From: Mikania micrantha
Taxonomy: Eukaryota; Streptophyta; Magnoliopsida; Asterales; Asteraceae
NCBI GenBank assembly: GCA_009363875.1
Contig: CM018698.1
Location: 54,094,067-54,158,066, forward strand
DNA length: 64,000 nt
Direction of reading: 5' to 3'
Shown here: positions 10,456-21,882 of the stretch, one piece after another
Position numbering within the stretch: the stretch's first letter is position 1
Layout: each line of letters opens with the position of its first letter
Program-made: the position numbers and the translations under genes
Notes under the pieces: model-generated
The model's input: the letters and a program-made list of their open reading frames with translations, nothing else
The model's database searches: none
Told to the model about the DNA's origin: nothing

Positions 10456-12129
10456 ACCCACTTCTATGTTAAAACTGGATTTCCACAATTTGAAATAACT
10501 CTGATTTCCTGGGTTCACCATATCTTCATGATTACCCAAAAAGCTTGTAGAAATATAATATTAAATGGTTAATTAAGTTAATAACTAATCATTTAATTAC
10601 AACTAAGGCATGATGATTGGGCCTTGTTTGACTCAATCAATTAGTCTTAGTTGTTGGTGGTTGTCCAAGTTGTACCCTCTCACACGTGACCCATATAAGG
10701 CATGACCCACAAGGTGTCTACCTGTGTGTGCCGGGATTTTAACGATATGCCCATATCAGCTTGACCTACTGGTCTACTGTATGCGTTGGGAATTTAGGAT
10801 ATCCTTTGCTTTATGATCGTCTTGATTTTATTTGATAGTTTAAGTTATGCCCATGTAGCTTGACTACAAGAGTCTACTACTGTGAAGGGACTTTCCGTGT
10901 GTTACACGTGGTCTCGATTTACATACAACTGACAACTCACCTTACTTTGGATATTAATGATTTCATTAAATCATAATGATTTCATTATTTCAATGATTCA
11001 CACACGGCTATGATTCCCTTGATTCCTTTGATTTTGATCTTTAGAATTCCATGATTTCACAATGATTATAGATTCATGAGTAGGATCCTTAGTTTACTAA
11101 TCACACACTGGATTAGATTCCATTACAGGAGTCTAGGAGTATAAACAAGCATATAAAGCATAAAGTAGTAAAAGCATTTACGTAAAACAATTTAAATAAA
11201 AAGATTTACGCATGCTTCTCAGCCCCGCGTTTGAAAACAAAAATGTTTAGAAAAGGGGCAATGAACTCACCTGTGTTGTTGTGCGAATGAATCACAAAAG
11301 ATAATGCGCGCTCTTCGACTGTTGCTTATGTATCTTTAGCACCTGAGTTGTTTTAAGAGATTCGAATACGATAAGTGTTTATAATAGACGTTCGGTCTAG
11401 GGTTTGGTCTCGGTGTGCAACTAAGTGTCCTATGTTACTAGTGTGTTTCTAGAATTTCATCTAACTAATCTACCTTATTACCCGTTAATAACCCAATTCC
11501 CATATTTAATCGTAACATGTTTCTAATTAACACATTTTTAAAGAAATCTCATCATTAATTTAGAAAATCAATTATTTTAATTGCAGGAATTTACAAGTTA
11601 ATTTCTTTTACTCAAACATGTTTAATTTAAACGACGAATGTTTAACACATGATGGCCTCAGAATGAGCCCATTGGGCCAACCTCGGCCCATTATTTCGCT
11701 TTTGATTGTCCATGGATTCTTTGATCTTTCGTTTGTATAACCCACCCTAGGTAATTCGAATAAATCACCTAGGTTAGTCACACGTGTTTATAGATTTCCC
11801 GAAGAATTAGGTGTTAATATGTAAATCAACCCTAAAACCTTTAGGTTATTGTTTGATCCCCAAAATAATGTTGACAATCCTTGCTTAGGTAGCATCAAGG
11901 TTTATGTGATTTCTTGCTATGAACTTGTACATTAACCATCCCTATCTAATGTTAACCCCCATTGTTACTATGTTAACCCTTAGTTTAATACATCATTATG
12001 AAACCATATTCATCCAAAGTGGATTGCATGGAAATGGAAATCCCAATTCCTTCCCATGCACACACATACTTGGCGTAAACCACCCATGCACCATCTATCA
12101 TCCTTCATATTCCCTGTTCATTAACCCTT

Positions 12130-12515
12130 GACCTAAGTGATTCTAACCGAACCAAGGTCTGGCCGAATAGAGGGGTCCCGAATGATGTGGACCGAATAGC
12201 TCACCCGATCGAATGAAGGATCTTTCGGAGGTGGGCCTTTCGGCTGAATAGGGCTGCACCCGGTCGAATGGCTTGGGCTGACTAAAGGGCCATTGAGTCG
12301 ACCGAAAGAGTATTCAGACCGAATGACCATGATCGAATGGAGGCCACCGAATGAAGGGGCTGGTTCGACGAATGAGGCATGGCTGAACGAATGGGATATA
12401 GCCGAATGGGTCCTGGTTCGGGCGAAGCAGGGCTGGCCGAAGGGAAGTCTTGGCCATTCGGCCGAATGGGGTTAGGTGGTTCATTCAGCTAGCTGATCTG
12501 GTCCTCATTCGGTGG
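12130..12515. repeat. Degenerate CCGAATG motif cluster inside the giant LTR
   Basis: About 20 copies of CCGAAT(G/A) or its relatives (tcgaatg, cattcgg) in 385 bp, with irregular spacing of 10-30 bp. The region is much richer in GC than its surroundings. I saw no comparable array in the related LTR at 38648-46169. Short open frames here are by-products of the repeat. Confidence 0.7.
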
Positions 12516-13319
12516 TTTGCAAGGTGGGTTGCAACCATGGTTGTTCAAGCTAAACAACTAGATTCCAAGGTGATGTTGGTTCCTAACCCATCCTAGTGTG
12601 TTAACATGTGAATCCTAAGGATTGAAAGAGAGTGGAACCGGTTTCTTATGGAGTTCAAACTTAGGGTTTACAAAACCCCAAAAACCGAAACATAAATGGA
12701 TTTCTACCTCGAATCTGTTGGATTTTAACCCCGATCTGCTGTACTTCTATGATCTACAAGTCGTGGTGGTCGTTTTGACACCAAAATCTCAAGATTTCAT
12801 GAAGAAATGGAAGAGATCTTGATAGGGTTTCTAGAGAGAGAAGGTTAGAGAGAGAAAGTGACGAGAATGGTGGTGTTGGGCTGGTAGGTGGAAGAGAGAT
12901 GGGGGAGTAAATGCCCCATTTAATTCTTTCAACTCCCCGCGTGTTTGGGTCCGTTCGGTTCCGCTCGGTTTTGCGTAAAAGCGTCGGTTTCTCGTTGTTT
13001 TCGTAACGAAACGACTCGGTTTTAAAATAGAATTTATAAAATTATTTTAGGTTGTGATTCCTAATAAATTAACCAAATATCTTTATTTATTTCAAATTTT
13101 CAGAAATATTAAATTTACTGTTTAAAATCGAATCGTACAGTCGTCACGCGTATTCGCTCGTATCGTCACCCGTACGAACACGACGATAACTATAATTTTC
13201 AATATTGTTTTCTAATTATCGGATATCATTCAGAACGTTAAACCTTCAGATTTATTCATACAGATCGTCACCTATACGAATAACCTGTCAATTTAGCATT
13301 CACGTAACGACATCCGTGT

Positions 13320-13883
13320 TGTTTTGTTCTGTAAAGCCTCACATATGTTTAAACATATTAAAATCCTAACAGGTAATCACATGATGGTTCTGTATCGTCA
13401 AATAAATATCTGACTGATGAACCATATATACTGAGTTTCGTTTCACTGAAATGAATCCGAATTCACTGTTTGTTACATGAAATGATAATGATATCTGATA
13501 TGAATATAAAATTAACTGAAATGCACAGAATTTGTACCTGATTACTGTTCACCTTACTGTTGTGATCACTGTTCCGGTACGATTCCGGCACTGATGTTAC
13601 ATGTTTTGTTCTGTAAAGCCTCACATACGTTTATACATAATAAAATCCTAACAAGTAATCACATGATGGTTCTGTAACGTCAGATAAATATCTGACTGAT
13701 GAACCATATTTACTGAGTTTCGTTTCACTGAAATGAATCCGAATTCACTGTTTGTTACATGAAATGATAATGATATCTGATATGAATATAAAATTAACTG
13801 AAATGCACAGAATTTGTACCTGATTATTGTTCACCTTACTGTTGTGATCACTGTTCCGGTACGATTCCGGCACTGATGTTACA
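13320..13883 (-). repeat. 282-bp tandem duplication at the 5' end of the giant LTR
   Basis: Units 13320-13601 and 13602-13883 are nearly identical. Both start tgttttgttctgtaaagcc and end ggcactgatgttaca. The differences are a handful of substitutions. In LTR orientation these are the first 564 bp of U3, so the LTR terminus itself is duplicated. Confidence 0.93.
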
Positions 13884-13888
13884 TTTAT

Positions 13889-16207
13889 CCCAGAGGATAT
13901 TGATCCTGTAGCCTCACCAGCTGGTTCATCGGCAAACAACTCTTATGTGGAAGAATCATCAAGTATGATTAGGCCTTTAGAAGCAGCTGCAGCTTCGGAG
14001 TTAACCTTAGCATTCACTGTCTCCTCCAGTTGACCAACCACCTTGGGAGATTCGTTAGTGGTGCCCACAGAGAGTTTAGGATCAGAGGAGAGGTCTTCAG
14101 CAGCCTTCGTCCCAGAAGGGGATACAGGTTCCATGGAGATAGGTTCTTGTTCTTGAATAGGTTCCTCCATGGTAACCTGGGTTGCAGTCTCAGAAGAAGA
14201 CTTAGTCCCATAAGGGGACTGTTGAGTCCCAACAGGGGACCTAGGTTCCATAGAGAGATCTGTTGTGAGCTCTTGCTCAATCTCTATGGCAGCCTCAATA
14301 TTAGCAGAAGAAGAGGAAGACGAAGTAGTAGAGTGATGAAAGTAAGTGCCCAAGAATTCATCCCATTCATTGGTCAAAGTGACTATGAATGGAGTGAAAT
14401 CTTGTTCACCTTCCTCTCCTCCTGCTTCTGATCTTGACCCTATAGATGGTGCCTTCTGCCTCTTTTTGGTAGCATTAGGAGAGAGAAGGGTAGGATCAGG
14501 ACAGAAGGGTGTGTAATTGACTGGGGGTCTATTCTGGAGGTCAAAGATGGTGGCATCTTTGGCTTGAATTTCCAGCTTTAGGGTAGCAACCTTAGCTTCT
14601 AAGAGAGCTACCCTGGCCTGTAGAGTAGTGATGGTGGCCGTCAATTCCTTAGTGTTTGTGCCCTCATCCACCTGAGTGGAATCACTGGGCGATGGAGTCC
14701 TGAGCCTAGCTTCTGCACCTCCACCACCATGTGTGGTTTCTTGGCGCCCTGGACGCCCCTCATTGAGAAGGGCTTCAAAGAATTCCTCACCAATGTGGGT
14801 TGCCGCAGAGGAGGTCCTATTGTCTGTACCACTGTCCTGAAGAACCTGATGAGGTTCAGCAATAGTGGCAGCCTCATCTGCATTGACCGCTTCTGTACTC
14901 CAGAGGTCAACCTCTGATATTGTAGACTCTGGGTCAGGGAACCTTGCTTGTAGCTGTGTCACCACTCTCATTAGTGTTTGGGTAGTGGGAGAGTGTGGGT
15001 CATCCAAAGCTACAGCAGAAGTCCCTTGAGCCTAGGTAAATGGATGGGTGGGGGCATTTCTGGGTGATATACTCCTGGAGACCTAGGAGACATTCCCTGA
15101 ACTAGTGGAGTTGCTTCATAAGAAGCAGACTCAACTATTAGGGTATCCCTTTGGGTATTCTCAGGTATGTATGGTGACATACTTTGAGGGATTTCAGGCT
15201 GGTGAAGGGCAGCCACATGTTTCAAAGGAAGAACAAGTGGAGGACAATAGGTGTGGCTTGCACCTTAGGTGGAACTGTGCCCTTTGTAGTTCTTTTCACC
15301 TTTTTCTTGATGGGTTCAGAAGAAGGGTCCTGAACAGCTGTAGAGAGCTGTTCAGGGGTTCGGCGGTGTTTGTAGGTGATTTTGATGGGATGGGGAACAA
15401 ATGTAGAAGGTGTGGGTTCAACATCTGTGGGTGCAATAGAGTTGTCACCTTCTAGAGTAGATAACTCCATAGTAGAAAGAAGAGGAGTGAAGATCCCGGA
15501 GAATTGGGCACTCTTCTTCTTTAATTGTACAAAAACCTTGGAAGAGACCAAGAGAACTTTGTATGTATTCTCATTTAGTGAGAGGAAAGAGCCCAACTCA
15601 CTATTAAAGATATGTTACAAAAACCTGGGATACATACAAAATTTCTTTGGAGACGAGATATTGTCTACCAAATTATTGAAAATGAAAGCAGAAAAGTTAA
15701 ATAGTTGGTTTGAGATCAAGCCATGAATAGCCGAAGCTAAGTTAGAGGGCACTTGATCCTAACCACATATCTTGTTTGATAGACAGTGCAAAAAGACATG
15801 TATGAGGTACTTGTAACTATAGGACACTCTTCCATTCAAATAGGTTGTTGAAGGGAGAGGACCTTCGTACCCCATGGACCTAAAGGTCGATGCTACCTTA
15901 TCCTTAGTGAAATAGACCCTTCCCCCGGCATCACTAAGTTGAAGATGCCGACAGATGGTCTCCACAGTGATAGATATGGATGAGCATCAATGGTGGCATG
16001 CAAAATCCTACCATTGGGAGTTGTTGAAACAGAAAACAAACCCCAAAATTGCTGGTGATGCGACTCATACACTAGGGGTTGAATAGTAAGAGCGAACGAG
16101 TACCTGTTCCTTTGTAGAAAAGAGATGATTGGAGCAAAATCAGCGTCATTATCTGCTAATAACTCCGCAGGAAGATTGTGAGCAGGTTTGAATGCAAGAA
16201 GAGCCAT
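13889..16207 (-). pseudogene. Extra ORF of the Sirevirus-like element, N-terminal piece
   Basis: Starts at an ATG (16207) about 590 bp after the pol stop. The first 100 or so codons contain a pattern (FLQRNRYSFALTIQPLVYES, then QFWGLFSV) that I recognise from the N-terminal domain of extra ORFs in Copia elements of composite plants. The frame then shifts near 15900-15960 and is cut by several stops down to about 15010. A 354-codon open stretch follows (15007-13943), with a predicted coiled coil at 14647-14532 (heptad-like LQARVALLEAKVATLKLEI), Ser-rich linkers and repeated SP(x)GT motifs. After a stop near 13943 the same frame runs into the solo LTR at 13883. Function unknown. I see no signal peptide or membrane segment. 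Confidence 0.75.
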
Positions 16208-16798
16208 GGTGATTGAGGAGTTAGGTTAATTTGGGAGAGAAAGTGAAAGTGGAATTGCAATGGAACGGTGAGGAGAAGATGAATGAGCGGGAGACCTTTT
16301 TATACCTTCGGATTTCAGCATTTAATATAGAGGCACATTAAATTTTGAGATCCGGATGTCAGAAAAAGGTCTTCCGTTGACAGCTGTGTTAATGTTTAAA
16401 AGTTTGCTAAGGACAAAGGTGCTTCCGAAGATGTTGCTTTCGGAAGTAGTTCATGAGACTAACAAATGTTCTTCCGAAGATGCTTACTTTCGAAGTATAT
16501 AGAAAATATAGCATCGAAAGCACACCTTCTGAAGGTTTAGATAAATTCATCAGAAGGACTGTTCTTCGGAAGACATCTTCTTCTGAAGAGTAAGTTCAGA
16601 AGATTAAGCTTCCGAAGGTATAATGTATCGGAAGGAACATACTTAAGAAGGGAATTTATCTTCTGAAGTGTGACTTCTTCCGACTCAAGGAAAGAAGAAT
16701 GTTTCCGAAGACTTAAACTATATTCTGATAAGTAATTACTCATCAGAAGATAATTTAAGTTTATCTTCCGAAGAATTGTTCATTCCTTATTAAGTCAT
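16208..16798 (-). repeat. CTTCCGAAG-rich spacer between pol and the extra ORF
   Basis: A 590-bp non-coding spacer. Between about 16370 and 16790 there are more than ten copies of the palindrome CTTCCGAAG or one-base variants (cttcggaag, ttctgaag). The same motif is dense in U3 of both LTRs (6300-6510 and 26300-26480). Palindromic motifs in LTRs and near the 3' end are known for Sireviruses. Here they may mark a second promoter for the extra ORF; that is inference. Confidence 0.8.
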
Positions 16799-18236
16799 TT
16801 ATTCAAAGTTAATCATGCCAACGGCTGTTATTAAATACCTGAATCTTCCTTCATCAAATGCCATGGTGAAAAGATCAGCCAGATTGTGTTCTGTATCAAC
16901 TTTGACTAGATGAATTAACTTCTTCTCTGCACAATCTCTAATGAAGTGATATCTGATATCAATGTGCTTGGTTTTTGAATACTTGAAAGGATTGTTGGTG
17001 ATGGAGATTGCACTTGAGTTATCAATTTGTACAGGAGAATTGAATAGCTCTACTCCATAATCCTTCATCTGATTCTGAATCCAGATAACTTGTGCACAGC
17101 AGCTAGAGGCAGCAATGTATTCTGCTTCTGCAGTATAGGTAGAAACACATGATTGCTTCTTGCATTGCCAAGACACAATTCTGGATCCAAGAAATTGACA
17201 TCCTCCTGATGTAGATTTCTTGCTAATGTTGCAACCTCCATAATCACTGTCAGTATAGGCCATGACTGAAAATCTTCATTTCTAGGATACCATAATCCTA
17301 GACCTGGTGCTCCTTTGAGGTATCTAAAGATTCTCTTCACAGCCAGCATGTGTGAAGTCTTGGGATTGGCCTGAAATCTTGTACACAAGCAAGTTGCAAA
17401 CATTATATCAGGCCTGCTTGTTGTGAGATACATCAAAGAGCCTATCATTGCCCTATATTGATGTTGGTCGGCATCCTCCCTCTCAAGGTCAGGGCTCAGG
17501 GATGTTGTCTTGGACATTGGAGTACCCAAAGCTTTGCAATCAGTTAACTTGAATCTTTCAAGAATATCCTTGACATATTTTGATTGACTAATAAAAATCC
17601 CTGTAGGACTTTGTTTCACCTATAGTCCAAGAAAGAAAGTGAGTTCTCCTATTAAACTCATTTCAAACTTAGACTTCATCAGTGATTCAAAATCCTTGCA
17701 GAGAGATTCATTAGTAGAACCAAAGATAATATCATCAACATAGATTTGTACTAGCATGATATGTTGATTGGACTTCTTGAAAAAAAGAGTTTTGTCGATT
17801 GTTCCTCTCTTGAAGTTGTTAGCCAACAGAAAAGATGATAAAGTTTGATACCATTTTCTGGGAGCTTGATTCAGCCCATATAGAGCTTTATCAAGCTTAC
17901 ATACATGATCAGGAAACTTTGGATCTTCAAATCTAGGAGGCTGACACACATACACCTCCTCATCAATTCTTCCATAAAGAAAGACACTTTTCACATCCAT
18001 TTGAAAAACCTTGAAGTTTTTGGTATCTGCAAAGGCTAAAAATATTCTGATTGCTTCAATTCTTGCAACTGGAGCAAAAATTCATCATAGTCAATGCCTT
18101 CTTCCTATGTATACCCTTGAACAACCAACCTTGCCTTGTTTTTGATGACAACACCTTTGTCATCCTTCTTGTTTCTGAATACCCACTTTGATCCAATTGC
18201 ATACTTACCCTTAGGTAAAGGGAAAATCTTCCAAAC
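16799..18236 (-). pseudogene. pol: Copia pol: reverse transcriptase and RNase H
   Basis: In transcription order: remnants of the RT start (KWVFRNKKDD type), then RT with MDVKSVFLYG, ALYGLNQAPRKWYQ and the catalytic YVDD box (QIYVDDIIFGST, near 17730), then a connection region (GTPMSK, YRAMIGSLMYLTTSRPDI), then RNase H. The RNase H motifs are AYTDSDYGG, STYTAEAEYIA, IDNSSAI and HIDIRYHFIRD, with a stop at 16799. Stops lie near 18100, 18050-18000 and 17620, and a frameshift lies near 17260. All main motifs survive, but a single protein cannot be made. The next feature downstream is the CTTCCGAAG spacer. Confidence 0.92.
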
Positions 18237-20291
18237 TCACTGCTTCTCAAATTGAAGAAGCTCCTCCTGCATGGCTTCTACCCAGCTGCTATCTTTCAGT
18301 GCTTCAGCAACTTTCTTTGGTTCTATTTGGGATAGAAAGCAAAAAAACAAACAGATGTTTGCTTCATGCATATAACTTCTTGTTCTTATACCTTCTTCAA
18401 CATTACCAATAATGTTCTCAACTGGATGGGTGTTATGGATTCGAGTTCTTGGAATTACATCCAGCTGATAAGTCAAATCCAGATTGCTTGACTCAAGGTT
18501 TGGAAGTATCACCTCAAGCTGGATTTCTGGAAGATCTTGTGGTCTATGAGATTGGACTGTGGTGGGATGATTTTCTGTGGGAGGTAGAGTTTCCAGAGTG
18601 TTTGTTTCAACTGAAGAACTTCCACCTTCTTCTTGACTCTCTGGAACTGAAGTAGAGTCACTTAAGGGAGCAGCATGAGAGGTGTTCACTGTGTCAGACT
18701 GTGAAACATCATTATATGCTGAAGTGGATTCTGCCAAAATTTGTCTTGAAGCTATTGGCAGTTCAACACGATGATCTTCTTCTCTTCTAAGTTGAGTTGA
18801 GGTTGAGACATCTGCCTGAGTTTCTGAAACACACTCATTTGATAGATTAAATGCAGATGTGAACCCATTTAGATCAAACAGCCATTCAGGGCCAATTCCA
18901 GGCTTATTAAGAGTATGTTCATTAAATAGAACATTTGCAGACTCTTCAAAAACCCTAGAACTTTTGATGTACACTTTATATGCCTTAGCATTAGTAGAGT
19001 ATCCAACAAAGTAGCACTCTGCTAATTTCTCAGCAAACTTGGCTAAATGATCCTTGGTATTCAAGATGGTGCATAGACATCCAAATGGTTTAAGACATCC
19101 AATAAAGGGCTTTCTTTTATGCCAAATCTCATAAGGAGTCATACCATGTGTCTTAACCACCAATACTCTGTTTTGAACATAACAGGCAGTGTTGACTGCT
19201 TCTGCCCAAAAGGTTATTAGCAGTTTGGCATCAGACAACATGGTTCTAGCGGCCTAAATCAGTGCCATGTTCCTTCTCTCAACAACACCATTTTGCTGTG
19301 AAGTCCTAGGAGCACTAAATTGTCTAGTAATACCCTTGGATTCACAAAATGAGTTTAAAGTGTGATTTTTAAATTCTGTTCCCTTATTAGATCTCATGAT
19401 TTTCACTTTGTGGTCACACTCATTCTCAACTCTAAGAATGAATGACTTCAAGATGTCAGAAGTCTCATCCTTGGTACTCAAAAAGAATACCCAGGTATAT
19501 CTTGAAAAGTCATCTATGACCACCAGACAGTAGGACTTTCTTCCTAAGCTCTTTACATTTGTTGGGCCAAACAAGTCCATGTAAAGTAAATGTAGGACTG
19601 TTGTGATGGAATTTGTTTCTTTGGCATGGTGAGAAGATTTGTGTTGTTTGCCCTTAAGACAAGCAACACATTTGTCTGCACATATAAATTCCTTTGATGG
19701 TAAGCCTGTTACAAGTTGATTTTTAACAAGCTTATTCATGTTTTTGAAATTTACATGGCAAAGTCTTCTATGCCACAGAGATGATTCATCCAGTGAAGCT
19801 TTAGAGAGAAAACAACTTATGTTGCTAAGTGGGGAAGCTGTGCTCATATCAAGCATGTACATGTTGTTCTTTCTTGGTGCCCTGAGCAGAATTTGTTCAT
19901 TTGGAACTACAAAACCAGGTTTTAAAATTATACATTCATGCTCAGTGAACAACATGTTGTGCTTTTTATCACACACCTGTGATACACTCAGCAAATTATA
20001 ATTAAGTTCCTTGACATAGTAAACATTCTCAAAACTTATACGCCCATTTGTGATCTTCCCTCTGCCTGTGATGTACCCGCCCACTGGATCACTACCAAAT
20101 GCAACTGACCCTCCAAAGAATGGTTCATATTTGTTTAAGTGAGTCTTGTTGCCTGTCATGTACCTGGAGCAGCCACTATCCACGATCCAGAGATTATCTT
20201 TTGCATTCTGCTGCTCCTGCACACAACAAATTTGGTTAGTGTCTCTTGGGAACCCAAGCCATAGTGGTCTTGGGTTTGCCGTTTGCATCAT
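18237..20291 (-). pseudogene. pol: Copia pol: protease and integrase
   Basis: The aspartic protease motif is WIVDSGCSRYMTG (near 20180). The GAG-pre-integrase domain has the HHCC zinc finger (LWHRRLCHVN ... CVACLKGK). In the integrase core, MDLFGP supplies the first Asp and QQNGVVERRN the Glu. The usual SDNG second Asp is changed (RSNKGTEF), so catalysis would be lost. A stop after MALI (19254) and another at 18237 break the frame. The C-terminal part keeps the WAEAVNTACYVQNR and CYFVGYS motifs of Copia integrases, followed by a long Ser/Thr-rich linker. Confidence 0.92.
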
Positions 20292-20354
20292 TATAAGTAA
20301 ATTTCTTTAATTGCATGTTAGGTATGACAGATGATGCACTGGCTGAAGAGGTTA

Positions 20355-21877
20355 CTATGGTTCAGATTCGTTCCTTGTCCATATCATGTTAGTCTTTTTA
20401 TTAGACTTGGAGGAATTTTGGCATCTTTTCCCATCGGAAGCATTTTTGTTGTTTGCTTCTGATGACCTTCCGACACTTGATTTGACCTTCCGATTGTGTG
20501 AAGGTATCTTTTGCTTTTCTTTATCGAAATTATTTGCAGCTTCCGAAGTCTTCTTCTTAGTTTTCACTTGTCTCTTCTCGGAAGCACTCTTGTTATCTTC
20601 CGATGAAGAGAAGTATTGTTTTGAGCATCTGTTGGAAGGTCTTGACTGTCTGTTGGGTTGTCTTCTGCTTCTTGGGTTATAGAAGCAGTCAACAGCAAAA
20701 TGATCAAAACCTCCGCACATTAGGCATTCAATGATATGTTGCCTTCTTGCTGGAGGAACCTTGTCCTTGGGCATGTATCTATGGTTTGGTTTAGATGGTC
20801 CAACACCATTCCTTCTGGTGTGAAGTGGTGGGTTGCCCATAGACTTTGGTTTTTGTGGACTGCTAGGCATCTTATTGTTCCTAGCAGTCTGTTGTAATTT
20901 ATCACAAGGACAAGTTTCAGACTCATCAGAAGAGGTGGTACCATTTTCATGTTCTGATGTTTGTTTTGGTTTTACAAAAACAGTTTTATTTTATTTTCTG
21001 TTCTTTTAGAATCTGTTTTTGTGTTTAATTTTTGCACCACCACCTCTTCTTCTGAATCACTTATCACCCTGTGGATTTCCAGTTTCTCATCAAACACCAG
21101 TTTGATCTCAGGTTTGCACTTCACTTCCACCTGTGGAGTATAGGAGACTGGAGGTTCCACATTATTATATCCCAACCCTGTGGTTTTCCTCTTAGCTAGG
21201 TCAAATATGTCATTAATTTTGAGAGGTTTTGTGAACTTCTCACCCTGACTAAGAAACTTATCCCTGTAAGACTCAGCCAGTACTAGTTCGGTCTTAGCAG
21301 TTGTTAGTCTTTTTAAAAGATCATTTATTTGACAGATGTAATTAGTTTCTTCATGTTTGAGGTTGGAAACTGCTTTTTCCAAAGTTTCAATCTTTTCTTC
21401 ATAATCCTTTTCAGCTTTTGAAAATTCTGCTTTGACAAACTGTATTGACTCAAGTTCATTATAAACTTGTGCATTAAATCTTTTATAAGCATTCAACTTT
21501 TCTAAACATTCAGGAGTACACATATTATCAGTTTCCTTGAATGAAGAACTTGAGTCATTAGCCATGAATGCATTATTTGAAGTAGATGCATCCTCAGCTT
21601 GAAAGCTCGAGTCAGAAAAGTCACAATGCTCAGCGACATTGGCATTGTTGGGATCGTTTTATTGGACTACTGTTGGTTGCTGATTTCTTGGTGCTATGCA
21701 TTCCCTGGCAAAGTGCCCAAGTTGTTGACAGTTGAAGCATTTAAGCTTGGATTTGTCCAATCCAAAGCCTGTCTTCATGTTGTGCTTTTTGAATTGCCTT
21801 CCTGTTCTCTGATAGAAATTCTTTGCCCTGTAGGATATCATGGCCATTTGACAGTTGCTATCCATTTCTTCTAAGTC
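20355..21877 (-). pseudogene. gag: Copia gag, distal part (two zinc knuckles and coiled coil)
   Basis: The first zinc knuckle is CFNCQQLGHFAREC (CX2CX4HX4C, near 21710). An in-frame stop just after it precedes a long acidic coiled-coil region (20972-21565, ELESIQFVKAEFSKAEKDYE). After another break comes a basic segment with a second knuckle, CLMCGGFDHFAVDC (near 20720), and a Lys/Ser-rich tail. Two knuckles and a coiled coil are typical of Sirevirus Gag. The solo LTR at 21883 separates this part from the N-terminal half. The frame is preserved across that insertion. Confidence 0.87.
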
Positions 21878-21882
21878 ATCTG

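Larger units (their letters stand above)
9601..13883 (-). mobile_element. Giant solo LTR of a Ty3/Gypsy element, 4.3 kb
   Basis: On the - strand it runs from TGTAACATCAGTGCCGG (13883) to GGGGTGTGACA (9601). Flanks are tttac (9596-9600) and tttat (13884-13888), a target duplication with one change. It is the same family, in opposite orientation, as the 3' LTR of the Gypsy element at 38648-46169. They share the TATA-box block, gaactcaccaaccatgtgtt, and both termini. There is no internal gene. A TATA box (tatatatag, 10095-10103 on + and its duplicate at 10343-10351) suggests U3 takes about 3.5-3.8 kb, leaving a short R-U5. Internal duplications are listed separately. Confidence 0.88.
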
